NCBI GenBank assembly: GCA_020161215.1
Contig: JAIUOM010000013.1
Location: forward strand, 1 to 52,123
From: Pseudomonadota bacterium
GTDB lineage: Bacteria; Pseudomonadota; Gammaproteobacteria; Burkholderiales; Burkholderiaceae_C
DNA: 52,123 nucleotides
Reading direction: 5' to 3'
Below the pieces are notes generated by a model, which did no database searches, was not told where the DNA came from, and saw only the letters and a list, made by a program, of their open reading frames with translations. Below are positions 33,251 through 43,680 of this stretch, in pieces; the stretch's first letter is position 1; every line of letters starts with the position of its first letter. Made by a program: the position numbers and the translations under genes.

Positions 33251-35275
33251 ATGCTTCGATTCATGCTTGCTCACCGTATCGCGCTGCGCAGCTTTCTCAC
33301 TTTTGCTCTCCTCGCGATCTTGCTGCCTATCGTGCTGGCCAGCGGCAGCCTGTTCTACCGCTCGGCCGTCGTGGCGATGGAAGAGTTTGCGTTGCAGTTG
33401 GCCGATGAAGTCTCGGGTCGTGTGCGCGAAAAAGTGGTGTCTTTCTTCGATGTGCCGCAACGGTTGGTGGCTTTCAACGTGGAGCAGGCGCGCGCGGGGC
33501 ATTTGATGGTGCAGCAACCGGATGTGTTGATGCGCCAGTTCATGCTGCAGATCGATCAGCAGCCGCAACTGACCTTTATCTCGATGGGCATGCCCGACGG
33601 CCAGTACTACGCCGGCAGCAGACCACCGCTGGGCGGCGACCGCGCGTTGCGCATGCTGCGCGCCCGAACCGAGGACGGCCGGGCCATGGAAGTGTTGCGG
33701 GTCGACGCCGTAACCCGACAACCCACGTTGATCTCGCGCAGCGAGGTTTTTTTTGATGCGCGCACCCGGCCGTGGTATCGGTCGGCAATGGCCAACGATG
33801 GGATCTCGTGGTACGCCCCCTACCGTTACAAGATCAACGATTCACAGGGCGCGTACGCGGCGATTGGCATGGGTGTTTCCGCCCCGGCGTACTCGCGTGA
33901 TGGCCAATTCGTGGGTGTCCTGACGGCCGATGTGGCGCTGTCTCAACTCAACGAATTTTTGACAACCGTGGCGTCGGAGTCGGGTGGCAAGGCCTTTCTG
34001 GCCGAGGCCTCGGGCGAGTTGCTGGCCATGTCCTCGGACGGGTCATCGGCTGACGTTGCGCCGCTGGCCGAGGGGCATCGCGCGCATATCGATGAAAGTC
34101 ACGATCCGGTGATGCGCGCGTTGGGGCAGTACATTCTGCGCAGCGGTCGAGCCGACGGCAACCACTTCGTGGAGGTGGATGGCGTGCGCCATCTGGCGCG
34201 CTGGTGGACGCACGCCCTGCACCGCGGCCCGGTTCTGACCATGGCCATCATCCTGCCCGAGAGCCGATTCAACACGCCGTTACGCGGCGTGCTCCGCAAC
34301 ACCATCTACACCACGGTGGCGGTCATGTTGGCGTCGGTGCTGTTTTCGTTGTTCGTGGCCAGCCAATTGGTTCGGCCTCTTCGAGTGCTCAGCGATTGGG
34401 CGACTCGCTTGACCCATGCCGACTGGAATGCCACGGCCCCAAAGTCGAGCCGAATTCTCGAGCTGCGGTCACTGGCGGACGCCATGGGCTACATGGCTGG
34501 GCACTTGAAGGAGCAGACCCAGGACTTGGAGCAGATGGTGGCGCGGCGCACGCAGGAGCTGGAACGCGCGGTGGCGTCCACTCAGCAAGCGTTGACCGAC
34601 CAGCGCCACTTCATCGCCATGTTGTCGCATGAGGTGCGCTCGCCGCTGGCGGTGATCAACACGGCCGGGCAGCTGCTGTCACTGCGTTCCAAGGAAGCGC
34701 CGATGCAGCAGGTGCTGGCGCAACGTATCTTGCGGGGGTCCGCGCGCCTGAGCTATTTTTTCGACAATTGTCTGACTCAGGATCGGCTCGACAGCCACAA
34801 TTTCGCGCTGGAGCCCGCGCCGGTTGACGTGGGTGAGCTGTGCCTGTGGGTGACCGAGAACGGTGGGCAGCTTTCCGCCGAGCACCTGCTGCACCTGGAG
34901 GTCGAGCCCGGTCTGTCGTCGCTGAATGGCGATCCGGTGCTGCTGAGGGTGATGCTCATGAACGTGCTGTCCAATGCGTTCAAGTACTCGGAGGGTGGGA
35001 CCACGGTGTCTCTCAGCGTGCACCGTGAGGGGCCAATGTGCCGCTTCACCATCGAGGACGAGGGCCCTGGCATTCCGCTGGAAGAGCGGAGATTGGTGTT
35101 TGAAAAATACTGTCGGGGACGCGCGGCGGAGGGCAAACCCGGTGCTGGGCTCGGGTTGGCCTTGGTGCAACGCATCGTCGAATTGCACGATGGAATGATC
35201 GAACTGCAGGCGCGCCAGCCCCGAGGGACGCGTTTTGTGATCGACATTCCGTTGCTGGTCGGTCCGGTGGCTTGA
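33251..35275 (+). CDS. Membrane sensor histidine kinase with large extracytoplasmic sensor domain
   Basis: 674 residues. TM1 about residues 9-35, a roughly 310-residue periplasmic dCache/PAS-like sensor (WYRSAMANDGISWYAPYRYK is typical of Cache folds), TM2 about 350-375, HAMP-like linker, coiled coil, HisKA with phospho-acceptor His460 (LSHEVRSPLAVI), and HATPase with N box (LMNVLSNAFKYSEGG), G1 (EDEGPGIP) and G2 (GAGLGLALVQRIV). It is followed at once by its response regulator and then an ABC importer, so it probably senses the importer's ligand or a related compound. ATG 33251 chosen so that TM1 is close to the N-terminus. Confidence 0.93.
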   Translation: MLRFMLAHRIALRSFLTFALLAILLPIVLASGSLFYRSAVVAMEEFALQLADEVSGRVREKVVSFFDVPQRLVAFNVEQARAGHLMVQQPDVLMRQFMLQIDQQPQLTFISMGMPDGQYYAGSRPPLGGDRALRMLRARTEDGRAMEVLRVDAVTRQPTLISRSEVFFDARTRPWYRSAMANDGISWYAPYRYKINDSQGAYAAIGMGVSAPAYSRDGQFVGVLTADVALSQLNEFLTTVASESGGKAFLAEASGELLAMSSDGSSADVAPLAEGHRAHIDESHDPVMRALGQYILRSGRADGNHFVEVDGVRHLARWWTHALHRGPVLTMAIILPESRFNTPLRGVLRNTIYTTVAVMLASVLFSLFVASQLVRPLRVLSDWATRLTHADWNATAPKSSRILELRSLADAMGYMAGHLKEQTQDLEQMVARRTQELERAVASTQQALTDQRHFIAMLSHEVRSPLAVINTAGQLLSLRSKEAPMQQVLAQRILRGSARLSYFFDNCLTQDRLDSHNFALEPAPVDVGELCLWVTENGGQLSAEHLLHLEVEPGLSSLNGDPVLLRVMLMNVLSNAFKYSEGGTTVSLSVHREGPMCRFTIEDEGPGIPLEERRLVFEKYCRGRAAEGKPGAGLGLALVQRIVELHDGMIELQARQPRGTRFVIDIPLLVGPVA

Positions 35276-35313
35276 ATGCCTCGCCCTGGACGTATGCGGG
35301 AGGTGCTCATCCC

Positions 35314-36084
35314 ATGATTCACTCCAAGCCCAGCATCGCGATCGTCGAGGACGATGCCGATCAGTTGCACAGCGTTGAGGAGTTCTTGCTCGACTTGGGG
35401 TACAGCGTCTGGGGAGCGTGCAGCGCGGAGGAGTTCTACAAGGGATTTACCGCCCAGCCCGTTGACGTGGTGATCCTGGACCTGGGCCTGCCTGGCGAGG
35501 ACGGGCTCAGCGTGGCCTCGCTGCTCAGGTCCAAGCCCGAGGTCGGGGTGATCATCCTCAGTGCCCGTGATGCGCTCAGCGACAGGCTGGCGGGCATGCG
35601 TGCCGGGGCCGATCGCTATCTCGTCAAGCCGGTCAACTTGCTGGAATTGGCCGCGAACATCGACGCCACGGCAAGTCGTCTTGCGCCCAGGGCGATGGCT
35701 TCGGGCGCGCCGACGGCCGCGACCACCGTGCCTGCGGCGTTGTCCGGGCCATGGGTGCTGGCGATCAAGGATTGGGTGCTGTCTTCCCCCCAGGGCCAGG
35801 GTCTGCGGCTGACCACGCACGAATTCATGTTCCTGCAGCAGTTGATGCGCGCCGACGGCCAGCCGGTGTCCAAGCGCGATCTCGGCACCCATCTGTTTGG
35901 TGCCCGCGCTCAGAACGGCGCGGACCGGCTCAACCTGCTGCTCACGAGGTTGCGCAAGAAGGCGAGCGAGGCGTTTTCCGAACCCCTGCCGGTCAAGACA
36001 TTGCACCAGATCGGTTATGCCTTCACGGCCACGGCACGGCTGGCGCAAGATTCGGCGCCGAGAAGACCGAGTGAGTGGGGTTAA
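35314..36084 (+). CDS. OmpR-type response regulator partner of the sensor kinase
   Basis: 256 residues. Receiver domain with Asp13-Asp14, phospho-acceptor Asp56 (VVILDLGLPGEDG) and Lys105 (LVKP), then a winged-helix DNA-binding domain (TTHEFMFLQQLMRADGQPVS and NLLLTRLRKKASEAF). ATG 35314 is preceded by GGGAGG; the frame also opens at 35272 overlapping the kinase end. Likely activates the adjacent ABC transporter and hydrolase genes (inference). Confidence 0.93.
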   Translation: MIHSKPSIAIVEDDADQLHSVEEFLLDLGYSVWGACSAEEFYKGFTAQPVDVVILDLGLPGEDGLSVASLLRSKPEVGVIILSARDALSDRLAGMRAGADRYLVKPVNLLELAANIDATASRLAPRAMASGAPTAATTVPAALSGPWVLAIKDWVLSSPQGQGLRLTTHEFMFLQQLMRADGQPVSKRDLGTHLFGARAQNGADRLNLLLTRLRKKASEAFSEPLPVKTLHQIGYAFTATARLAQDSAPRRPSEWG

Positions 36085-36194
36085 CCCCGTGTGGTCGTGA
36101 ACTCAAATGAAAGCTAATGAAAGTTCACGAATGAGGTTTCCTGGACACCATGGAGGTGGCATCCATTGATCCCCACCACCTACCGGAGTCCTCC

Positions 36195-37400
36195 ATGCAA
36201 CGTCGCCATCTCCTGCAAGTCTCCGCGCTGAGCGTGCTTTCAGCCTCCGCCGGCCTGGCCCGCAACGCGCTCGCCCAGACTCCGGGTCCCATCCAGTTCG
36301 GTTGCCCGGTCCCGATGTCCGGGCCGTTCGCGGCCAACGGGAAATTCGCCGACATGGGCATGCGTTTGGCCATCGAGCAGTACGGCAAGGCGCTCAACCG
36401 TCCGCTGGCCTACACGCTGCTGGACACCGAGGGCAAGCCCGCCACCGCCGTGCGCAAGGTCCAGGAGGCCGCGCAACAACAGGGCGCCCGTTTCTTTGCC
36501 GGGGGCATCCTGTCGGGGGAAGCCCTGGCCATGGGCAAGGAGGTCGAGAAGGCCGGTGGGCTGTTCGTGACCACGGCGGGCGCCGACGAAATTACCGGCA
36601 CGGACTGCAACGCCGCCACTTTCCGCTGGTCGGTGCCGACGTTTGGCGCCATCGAGCAAACCGTTCGGCCCATGATCGAGGCCATGCCCAAGGCCAAGCG
36701 CTGGTACACCATCACGCCGCAGTACGTGTTTGGCGACGGCTTGCTGTCGGCGGCCAAGAACATCTTCAAGGAAAAAGGCATTGAGCACGTCGGCAACAGC
36801 TACCACTCGCTGACCGAGAAGGAATTCAGCGGCTACATCACCAACGCGCTGAGCGCCAAGCCAGACGTGCTGCTGCTGCTGAATTTTGGCGCGCAATGCG
36901 CCGACACCCTGCGTCAGGCCGTGAGTTTTGGCATGCACAAGAACATGACGATCCTGGTGGCCTGGGCCTCGGGGCTGGAGCAGTTCGAGTCGCTGGGCGC
37001 GGATCTGTGCGACGGCATCTACTTTGGTGCCCAGTACTGGCACACGGTGGACTCGGAGCTCAACCGTGATCTTGTCAAGCGCACCAACGACAAGCTGAAG
37101 ATGAACCCCAACTACAGCCTGGCCGGCTCCTACATCTGCACCAAGCTGCTCATCGACGGGATCATCAAGGCGGGGTCGGTGGAGCAGAAGGCCGTGATCG
37201 CCGCGCTGGAGGGCCACAAGTACCAGGGCTTGACGGGCGAGGAGGAAGTGCGCAAGGCCGACCACCAGGTGCTCAAGAACTACTACCTGCTCAAGGGCAA
37301 GGCCAAGGCCAAGATGAAGAACAAGGACGACTACGTGGACGTGCTTGGCTCGGGCAAATCGTTCCTGCCGATCGATCAGACAGGCTGCAGACGCGCCTGA
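36195..37400 (+). CDS. Liv-type ABC transporter substrate-binding protein (second importer)
   Basis: 401 residues with an RR-type leader (MQRRHLLQVSALSVLSASAG) and mature start near AQTPGPIQFGCPVPMSGPFA, the type-1 periplasmic binding fold. ADEITGTDCNAATFRWSVPT is the family's central hinge region. ATG 36195 is preceded by GGAG. First gene of a five-gene importer set following a two-component system and preceding two hydrolases, so its ligand is probably a peptide-like, amide or carbamoyl compound cleaved by them (inference). Confidence 0.92.
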   Translation: MQRRHLLQVSALSVLSASAGLARNALAQTPGPIQFGCPVPMSGPFAANGKFADMGMRLAIEQYGKALNRPLAYTLLDTEGKPATAVRKVQEAAQQQGARFFAGGILSGEALAMGKEVEKAGGLFVTTAGADEITGTDCNAATFRWSVPTFGAIEQTVRPMIEAMPKAKRWYTITPQYVFGDGLLSAAKNIFKEKGIEHVGNSYHSLTEKEFSGYITNALSAKPDVLLLLNFGAQCADTLRQAVSFGMHKNMTILVAWASGLEQFESLGADLCDGIYFGAQYWHTVDSELNRDLVKRTNDKLKMNPNYSLAGSYICTKLLIDGIIKAGSVEQKAVIAALEGHKYQGLTGEEEVRKADHQVLKNYYLLKGKAKAKMKNKDDYVDVLGSGKSFLPIDQTGCRRA

Positions 37401-37519
37401 GGCACCGCCGCCTGAGATACCCAATATAGGTCCCGCGGAAGGTGCGCGGGGCGCCCGTTTCGTGAGCCGCCGCGGCCCCAGGAGAGGGCTCCGCTGGCGG
37501 TTTTCTGGCTAGGCATTTC

Positions 37520-38380
37520 ATGAATATCTACCTGCTACAGGTCATCAATGGGGTCGGCATTGGCATGCTGTACTTCCTGCTGGCGGTCGGCTTGTCCATT
37601 GTGTTCGGACTGCTCCGATTCGTGAACTTCGCGCACGGCGCGTTCTACTTGTTGGGGGCGTATTTTTGCTACCAGATGACGCGCTGGGGCATGAGCTTCT
37701 GGCTGGCCTTGGTGGTGGTGCCCCTGGCGGTGGGCGGCATAGGCTGGGCGACGGAGAAGCTGATCCTGCGCCATGTGTACGCCACCGACCATGAGTTCCA
37801 CATCCTGGTGACCGTCGGCCTGGCGCTGGTGGTTCAGGAACTGGTGATCCTGCAATGGGGTCCGTTGGGCGATAGCGTGGCCGTCCCGGACGCACTGCAA
37901 GGGGTGGTGATCTGGGGCAATTTCGTGTACCCAAAATACCGGCTGTTCGTGATCGGCTTGACCGCGGTATTGGCCGTCCTGCTGTGGTGGGTGTTGGAGG
38001 GAACACGCCTGGGTAGCGCGGTGCGGGCAGGAAGCGAGTCGACCGAGATGGTTTCCCTGCTGGGCATCAACGTGCTGCGCATCTTCAGCCTGGTGTTCGG
38101 CCTGGGCGCGGCCACGGCGGCGCTGGCGGGGGTGCTGGCGTCACCGATCCGGGGCGCGGAGCCCTTCATGGGCGTGGAGGCGCTCGCAGTGGCCTTCGTG
38201 GTGGTGGTCGTGGGGGGCATGGGCAGCTTCAGCGGCGCGCTGTTGGGCGGGCTGATGATCGGCATCGTGCAAAGCGTCATGAGCACGCTGTGGCCGGAAG
38301 GCGCGCGCCTGATGATCTATGTCGCCATGGCGGCCGTACTGCTGCTGCGCCCGCACGGCCTATTGGGCCGCAAGGAATAG
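37520..38380 (+). CDS. Liv-type ABC transporter permease (LivH homologue, second importer)
   Basis: 286 residues with LivH pattern GLSIVFGLLRFVNFAHGAFY and the EAA-like loop GSAVRAGSESTEMVSLLGIN, ending in GLLGRKE. ATG 37520 at the end of a 119-base gap after the binding-protein gene. The stop codon lies in the first copy of a 15-bp tandem duplication. Confidence 0.94.
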   Translation: MNIYLLQVINGVGIGMLYFLLAVGLSIVFGLLRFVNFAHGAFYLLGAYFCYQMTRWGMSFWLALVVVPLAVGGIGWATEKLILRHVYATDHEFHILVTVGLALVVQELVILQWGPLGDSVAVPDALQGVVIWGNFVYPKYRLFVIGLTAVLAVLLWWVLEGTRLGSAVRAGSESTEMVSLLGINVLRIFSLVFGLGAATAALAGVLASPIRGAEPFMGVEALAVAFVVVVVGGMGSFSGALLGGLMIGIVQSVMSTLWPEGARLMIYVAMAAVLLLRPHGLLGRKE

Positions 38381-38394
38381 GGCCGCAAGGAATA
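38365..38394 (+). repeat. Tandem 15-bp duplication spanning the livH-type stop and livM-type ribosome site
   Basis: GGCCGCAAGGAATAG occurs twice in a row. The first copy encodes the permease C-terminus and stop (GRKE, TAG); the second supplies AAGGA upstream of ATG 38401. Confidence 0.9.
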
Positions 38395-38400
38395 GAGTCC

Positions 38401-39384
38401 ATGAAAAAATACGCCTACTTCCTTCTGGCGGCGCTGGTGGTGCTGGCCATGCCATTGACCATGCAATCGGGGTCCCTGGCCAGCGAGGTGCTGATCTTCG
38501 CGCTCGCCGCCATGGGGTGCAACCTGTTGCTCGGTTTCACCGGTCTGCTGTCGTTCGGGCAAGGCATTTTCTTTGCCTTGGGCAGCTACACCGCCGCCCT
38601 GATGTTGACCCGCTGGCCCGTGCCCATGCCATTGGCGCTGTTGCTGGCCACGGCCATGGGTGCGCTGGGCGCGGCCGTGGTGGGCTGGGTGGCGATCCGC
38701 CAGCGCGGCACGTATTTCGTGATGCTGACGTTGGCCTTCTCGCAGATGTTCTATTTCATCGCGTACACGGCCACCGGTCTGACCGGGGGGGACAACGGCT
38801 TGATGGATATCCCGCGGCCCAACTTGTCGGTGTTGGGGGTTGAGCTGTGGGCACTGGCGTCACCGTGGCAGCTCTACGGTTTTATCGCAGCGATTTTTCT
38901 GCTGGTGTTCTGGCTGTTGCTGAAGGTGTCGCGCTCGACCTTTGGCCGCACCTTGTTGGCGGTGCGCGACAACGAGGAACGCGCGGCCGCCATCGGCTAC
39001 AACCTGAAGCTTCTGAAGTTGCAGGCCTTCGTGATATCAGGGGCTGTCACGGGCCTGGCCGGCGCATTGCACGCCATGATGACGGGCCTTGCGCCGCTGT
39101 CCAACGCCGAATACCACACGAGCGAGATGATTCTTGTGATGACCGTGATCGGCGGCACGGGCAATTTGCTGGCCTCGTTGCTGGGGTCGGCGTTCTACCT
39201 GCTGCTGGCCGATTGGTTGTCCCAGCTCTGGCCGCGCTGGCTGCTGCTGCTGGGGCTGGCCTTGATGGCGGTCAGCTTGTGGATGCAACGGGGACTCTGG
39301 GGTCTCGGTGACTCGATCCTCCAAAAATTGCAAGGTCGGAGAGCGCCTGCCGCCACGGTGGACGCGAAGGGAGAGCAGGCATGA
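38401..39384 (+). CDS. Liv-type ABC transporter permease (LivM homologue, second importer)
   Basis: 327 residues, about ten hydrophobic segments, with LLGFTGLLSFGQGIFFALGSY-type family motif (cited as GFTGLLSFGQGIFFALGSY) and the loop FGRTLLAVRDNEERAAAIGY. ATG 38401 uses the duplicated AAGGA as ribosome site. Its stop overlaps the ATPase gene by 4 bases. Confidence 0.94.
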   Translation: MKKYAYFLLAALVVLAMPLTMQSGSLASEVLIFALAAMGCNLLLGFTGLLSFGQGIFFALGSYTAALMLTRWPVPMPLALLLATAMGALGAAVVGWVAIRQRGTYFVMLTLAFSQMFYFIAYTATGLTGGDNGLMDIPRPNLSVLGVELWALASPWQLYGFIAAIFLLVFWLLLKVSRSTFGRTLLAVRDNEERAAAIGYNLKLLKLQAFVISGAVTGLAGALHAMMTGLAPLSNAEYHTSEMILVMTVIGGTGNLLASLLGSAFYLLLADWLSQLWPRWLLLLGLALMAVSLWMQRGLWGLGDSILQKLQGRRAPAATVDAKGEQA

Positions 39385-40153
39385 CCGCCCACGCCCCGAT
39401 ATTGCTGGAAGCCATCGATGTCGAGAAGTGCTATGGCAAGTTCGCCGCGTTGGGTGGCGTCAACCTGCGGGTGCGCGCCAACACGGTGCACTCCGTCATC
39501 GGGCCCAACGGCGCCGGCAAGACCACCCTGTTTCACATGCTCACGGGCACCAAGGCGGTCAGTGGTGGGCGCATTGTGTTTGATGGACAGGAGGTCACGC
39601 ACGAGCCCGATTACCGGCGCGTGCGGCGCGGCATGGCCCGGTCGTTTCAGGTCACCAGCCTGTTCCTGAGTTTGCCGGTGCGCGAGAACCTGCGCCTGGC
39701 CGCGCAGGGCGTGACACCCAGGCAGGCCCTTAACCCCTGGCATGAACCGGTGGGGCCGCGCGCGCTGTCGCAGGTGGTGGATTCGGTGCTGGCCAAGGTC
39801 GGTCTGGAGCGCATGGCCGGCACCCCGGCCGGCAACTTGTCGCACGGGCAACAGCGCCGGCTCGAAGTGGGCATGGCCTTGGCGGCCCGGCCGAAGGCGA
39901 TTTTTCTGGATGAGCCGACGTCGGGCATGGGCATAGACGATCTGGAAGACATGAAGCAGCTCATCAAGGGACTGCGCGACCAACACACCGTGGTGTTGAT
40001 CGAGCACAACATGAACATCGTGATGGATATATCGGACACCGTCACGGTGATGCAGTTGGGCCGTGTGCTGGCCGAAGGCAAGCCGAACGAGATCCGTGGC
40101 GACGATCGCGTGCGTGCGGCCTATCTGGGCAACATGATCACAGGGGGCAAGGG

Positions 40154-40157
<4 letters not shown>
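39381..40157 (+). CDS. Liv-type ABC transporter ATPase (LivG homologue, second importer)
   Basis: 258 residues with Walker A GPNGAGKTT, signature NLSHGQQRRLEVGM, Walker B KAIFLDEPTSGM and H-loop LIEHNMNIV. Overlaps both neighbours by 4 bases (ATGA), showing tight co-translation. Confidence 0.95.
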
Positions 40158-40855
<698 letters not shown>

Positions 40856-40894
40856 AGGTCGACGATCCGCGACGAACGTACCTGGATTTACGGC

Positions 40895-42382
40895 ATGAAG
40901 CTCTTGATTGCTCGTCTGAACCACGAGACCAATACTTTTTCTCCAGTACCCACGCCGCTGCAGGCGTTCGCACCCGACTACGATGCCGCGGCCTTCCAGG
41001 CCAACGATGGCATGCGCACCGCGATGGCGGCCTACATCGATGCGGCGCGGCGCGTGGGCGCGCAGTGCGTTACCCCGGTGTCGGCCATGGCCAACCCCAG
41101 TGGCCCGGTGCACGCTGCCGCCTACGACGAGCTCACCGATCGCATCGTGGCGGCTGCCGCCGGCTGCGATGCCATCCTGCTGGACTTGCATGGCGCCATG
41201 GTGGCGCAGCATACCCCCGACGGCGAAGGCGATTTGCTGGCTCGGGTGCGCGCCGCGGCGCCCGGTGTGCCCTTGGGCGTGGCGCTGGATTTGCACGGCA
41301 ACCTCACACAGAAGATGGTCGATCACGCCGACGTCATGGTCGGGTTCAAGACCTATCCGCACGTCGACATGTACGAGACCGGCGAGCATGTGGCTCGCCT
41401 GGTGCTGCGGATGCTGCAAGAGGGGCGGCGCCATGCGGTGCGTTGGCGACCGCTGCCTTTGTTGAGCCACACGCTGCGCAGCACCACGCTGGGCGGCGCC
41501 ATGGCCAGGGCGGTGATGGCGGCGCGGCAGGCCGAGCGTGACGGCGTGCCTGCGCTGACGGTTTTCGCCGGCTTCTCGCTGGCCGACATCGAGGCCCCTT
41601 GCATGAGCGTGGTGGCCACCGTGGAGTGCACGCCGCTCGGCGAGGCGCTGTGTGCCGCGGCCCTGGACCGTGTGGCCGAGCTGATATGGGCCGAGCGCGA
41701 GGGTTACGTGTACGCCAGCGAGCCCCTGGCCGAGGCCTTGGCGCGTGCCCAGACGCTGGCGCGTGGCGCGGACAAACCGGTGCTGCTGCTGGACCACGGC
41801 GACAACTGCATGTCGGGCGGGACCTGCGACACCATGGATGTGCTGCAGGCCGCCTGGCGACAAGGCCTCACGGACATCGCCACCGGGCCGCTGTGCGATC
41901 CCGAGGCGGTGGCGCGGCTGGTGGACGCGGGCGTCGGCGCCCGGGTGTCGGTGCGCCTGGGCAACAAGGTGCCGCTGACCCGGCTGGGCCTGACCAAGAC
42001 GCCGGTGCCGGTGCAGGGGACGGTGCGGGCCATCAGCGATGGCCGCTATACCGTGAGCGGACCGATCTACACAGGGCAGCGGTGCGCCATGGGCCGCACC
42101 GTGTGGCTGGACGCGGGCGACACACAGATCGTGGTGACCGAGCAGCCTCACGAGCCCTGGGACTTGGGCGTGTTTTCGTGCGTCGGCCTGGCGCCGAGGG
42201 ACTACCGATTCTTGCTGCTCAAGTCGCGCATGTACTGCCGCCCGGTGTTCGTGCCCTTGTCGGCCGGCTTGGTCGAATGCGACAGCCCCGGCGTCACCAG
42301 TTCCGACTACCGGTTGTTTCCGTTTCAACACCTGCGCCAACCGGTCTATCCGCTGGGCGTCGTGACGAATTTTCCGTCTTGA
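40895..42382 (+). CDS. M81 family metallopeptidase (MlrC-like)
   Basis: 495-residue protein of the DUF1485/MlrC family, zinc hydrolases named for degradation of linearised microcystin. Conserved ligand-bearing segments: RLNHETNTFSP at the N-terminus, LLDLHGAMV, ALDLHGNL and YPHVDMYETG. The C-terminal MlrC_C-like half contains LLDHGDNCMSGGTCD. No signal peptide, so cytoplasmic. Placed directly after an amino acid-type importer and before an M20 amidohydrolase, suggesting a two-step breakdown of an imported peptide-like or amide compound. Confidence 0.92.
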   Translation: MKLLIARLNHETNTFSPVPTPLQAFAPDYDAAAFQANDGMRTAMAAYIDAARRVGAQCVTPVSAMANPSGPVHAAAYDELTDRIVAAAAGCDAILLDLHGAMVAQHTPDGEGDLLARVRAAAPGVPLGVALDLHGNLTQKMVDHADVMVGFKTYPHVDMYETGEHVARLVLRMLQEGRRHAVRWRPLPLLSHTLRSTTLGGAMARAVMAARQAERDGVPALTVFAGFSLADIEAPCMSVVATVECTPLGEALCAAALDRVAELIWAEREGYVYASEPLAEALARAQTLARGADKPVLLLDHGDNCMSGGTCDTMDVLQAAWRQGLTDIATGPLCDPEAVARLVDAGVGARVSVRLGNKVPLTRLGLTKTPVPVQGTVRAISDGRYTVSGPIYTGQRCAMGRTVWLDAGDTQIVVTEQPHEPWDLGVFSCVGLAPRDYRFLLLKSRMYCRPVFVPLSAGLVECDSPGVTSSDYRLFPFQHLRQPVYPLGVVTNFPS

Positions 42383-42404
42383 TTCCGCTACCTGGAGCCC
42401 TCCC

Positions 42405-43667
42405 TTGGACACCCCAACGACACCCGGCATCGAACACCTGCGCGTCAACGGCGAACGCCTGTGGGCTTCGCTGATGGAGCTGGCCCGCATCGGCGGCACG
42501 CCCAAGGGCGGCGTGTGCCGCCTGGCCCTGACCGAGCTGGACAGACAGGGCCGGGATCTGGTGCTCGGCTGGGCGCGCGAGGCGGGAATGAGCGTCACCA
42601 TCGACAAGATCGGCAACGCCTTCATGCGCCGCGCCGGCCGCGACAACCGCCTGCCGCCCATCATGACCGGCAGCCACATCGACACCCAGCCAACCGGCGG
42701 CAAGTTCGACGGCAACTACGGCGTCTTGGCTGGGCTGGAGGTGGTGCGCACGCTCAACGACCACGGCATCGAGACCGAGGCACCGATCGAGGTCGCTTTC
42801 TGGACCAACGAGGAAGGCAGCCGTTTCGTGCCGGTGATGATGGGTTCGGGCGTGTTCGCCGGAGCCTTCACGCTGGCGCACGCCCATGCCGCCACCGACC
42901 TGGACGGCAAGACCGTCCGGGACGAACTCGAACGCATCGGGTACATGGGAAGCGAGGCGCCCGGCGAGCACCCCGTGGGCGCCTATTTTGAAGCCCACAT
43001 CGAGCAAGGCCCAGTGCTGGAGGATCATGGCACGACCATTGGCGTGGTCGAGGGCGGGCTGGGCATTCGCTGGTTCGATTGCACGGTCGTTGGCATGGAG
43101 GCGCATGCCGGCCCCACGCCCATGGGCCTGCGCCGGGACGCCTTGCAAGGCGCCACGCGCATCATGCAAGAGGTGGTCGCCGTCGCGCTGCGCCATCCAC
43201 CCGATGGCCGCGGCACGGTGGGCATGGCGCAGGTGTTTCCCAACAGCCGCAACGTGATCCCGGGCCGGGTCACGTTCAGCATCGACCTGCGCAACAGCTC
43301 CGACGAACGGGTGGACCAGATGGCGGCCGAGGTCAAGGCCTTTGCCGCGCGGGTGGCCCAGGAAAGCGGCTTGGAGGTGCGGCTTGAACAGGTCTCAAGC
43401 TACCCGGCACAACAGTTTCACCCCGATTGCGTGCAGGCCGTGGCCCGTGCCGCCAAGGCCCTGGGCTACAGCCACATGCCCGTCGTCTCGGGCGCGGGGC
43501 ACGATGCGGTCTACGTGGCCAGGCTTGCGCCCACCGGCATGATCTTCGTTCCCTGCAAGGACGGCATCAGCCACAACGAGATCGAGCAGGCCGAGCCCGA
43601 GCACCTCACCGCCGGCTGCAACGTGCTGCTGCACGCCATGCTGGAGCGCGCTCAACAGGGCCGCTGA
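42405..43667 (+). CDS. M20 family Zn-dependent amidohydrolase (carbamoylase/allantoate amidohydrolase type)
   Basis: 420 residues of the N-carbamoyl-L-amino-acid hydrolase group. Metal ligands in GSHIDTQPTGGKFDGNYGV (His, Asp) and TNEEGSRF (Glu-Glu), further His in FEAHIEQGP, the dimerisation-domain GMEAHAGPTPMGLRRDA, and C-terminal SGAGHDAVYVA and CKDGISHNEIE. Start TTG 42405 is used because GGAG lies about 10 bases upstream and the family N-terminus fits. It would hydrolyse a carbamoyl, ureido or related amide, releasing an amino acid. Convergent with ftsY, 13 bases apart. Confidence 0.93.
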   Translation: MDTPTTPGIEHLRVNGERLWASLMELARIGGTPKGGVCRLALTELDRQGRDLVLGWAREAGMSVTIDKIGNAFMRRAGRDNRLPPIMTGSHIDTQPTGGKFDGNYGVLAGLEVVRTLNDHGIETEAPIEVAFWTNEEGSRFVPVMMGSGVFAGAFTLAHAHAATDLDGKTVRDELERIGYMGSEAPGEHPVGAYFEAHIEQGPVLEDHGTTIGVVEGGLGIRWFDCTVVGMEAHAGPTPMGLRRDALQGATRIMQEVVAVALRHPPDGRGTVGMAQVFPNSRNVIPGRVTFSIDLRNSSDERVDQMAAEVKAFAARVAQESGLEVRLEQVSSYPAQQFHPDCVQAVARAAKALGYSHMPVVSGAGHDAVYVARLAPTGMIFVPCKDGISHNEIEQAEPEHLTAGCNVLLHAMLERAQQGR

Positions 43668-43680
43668 TGGCGCCGGGGCG

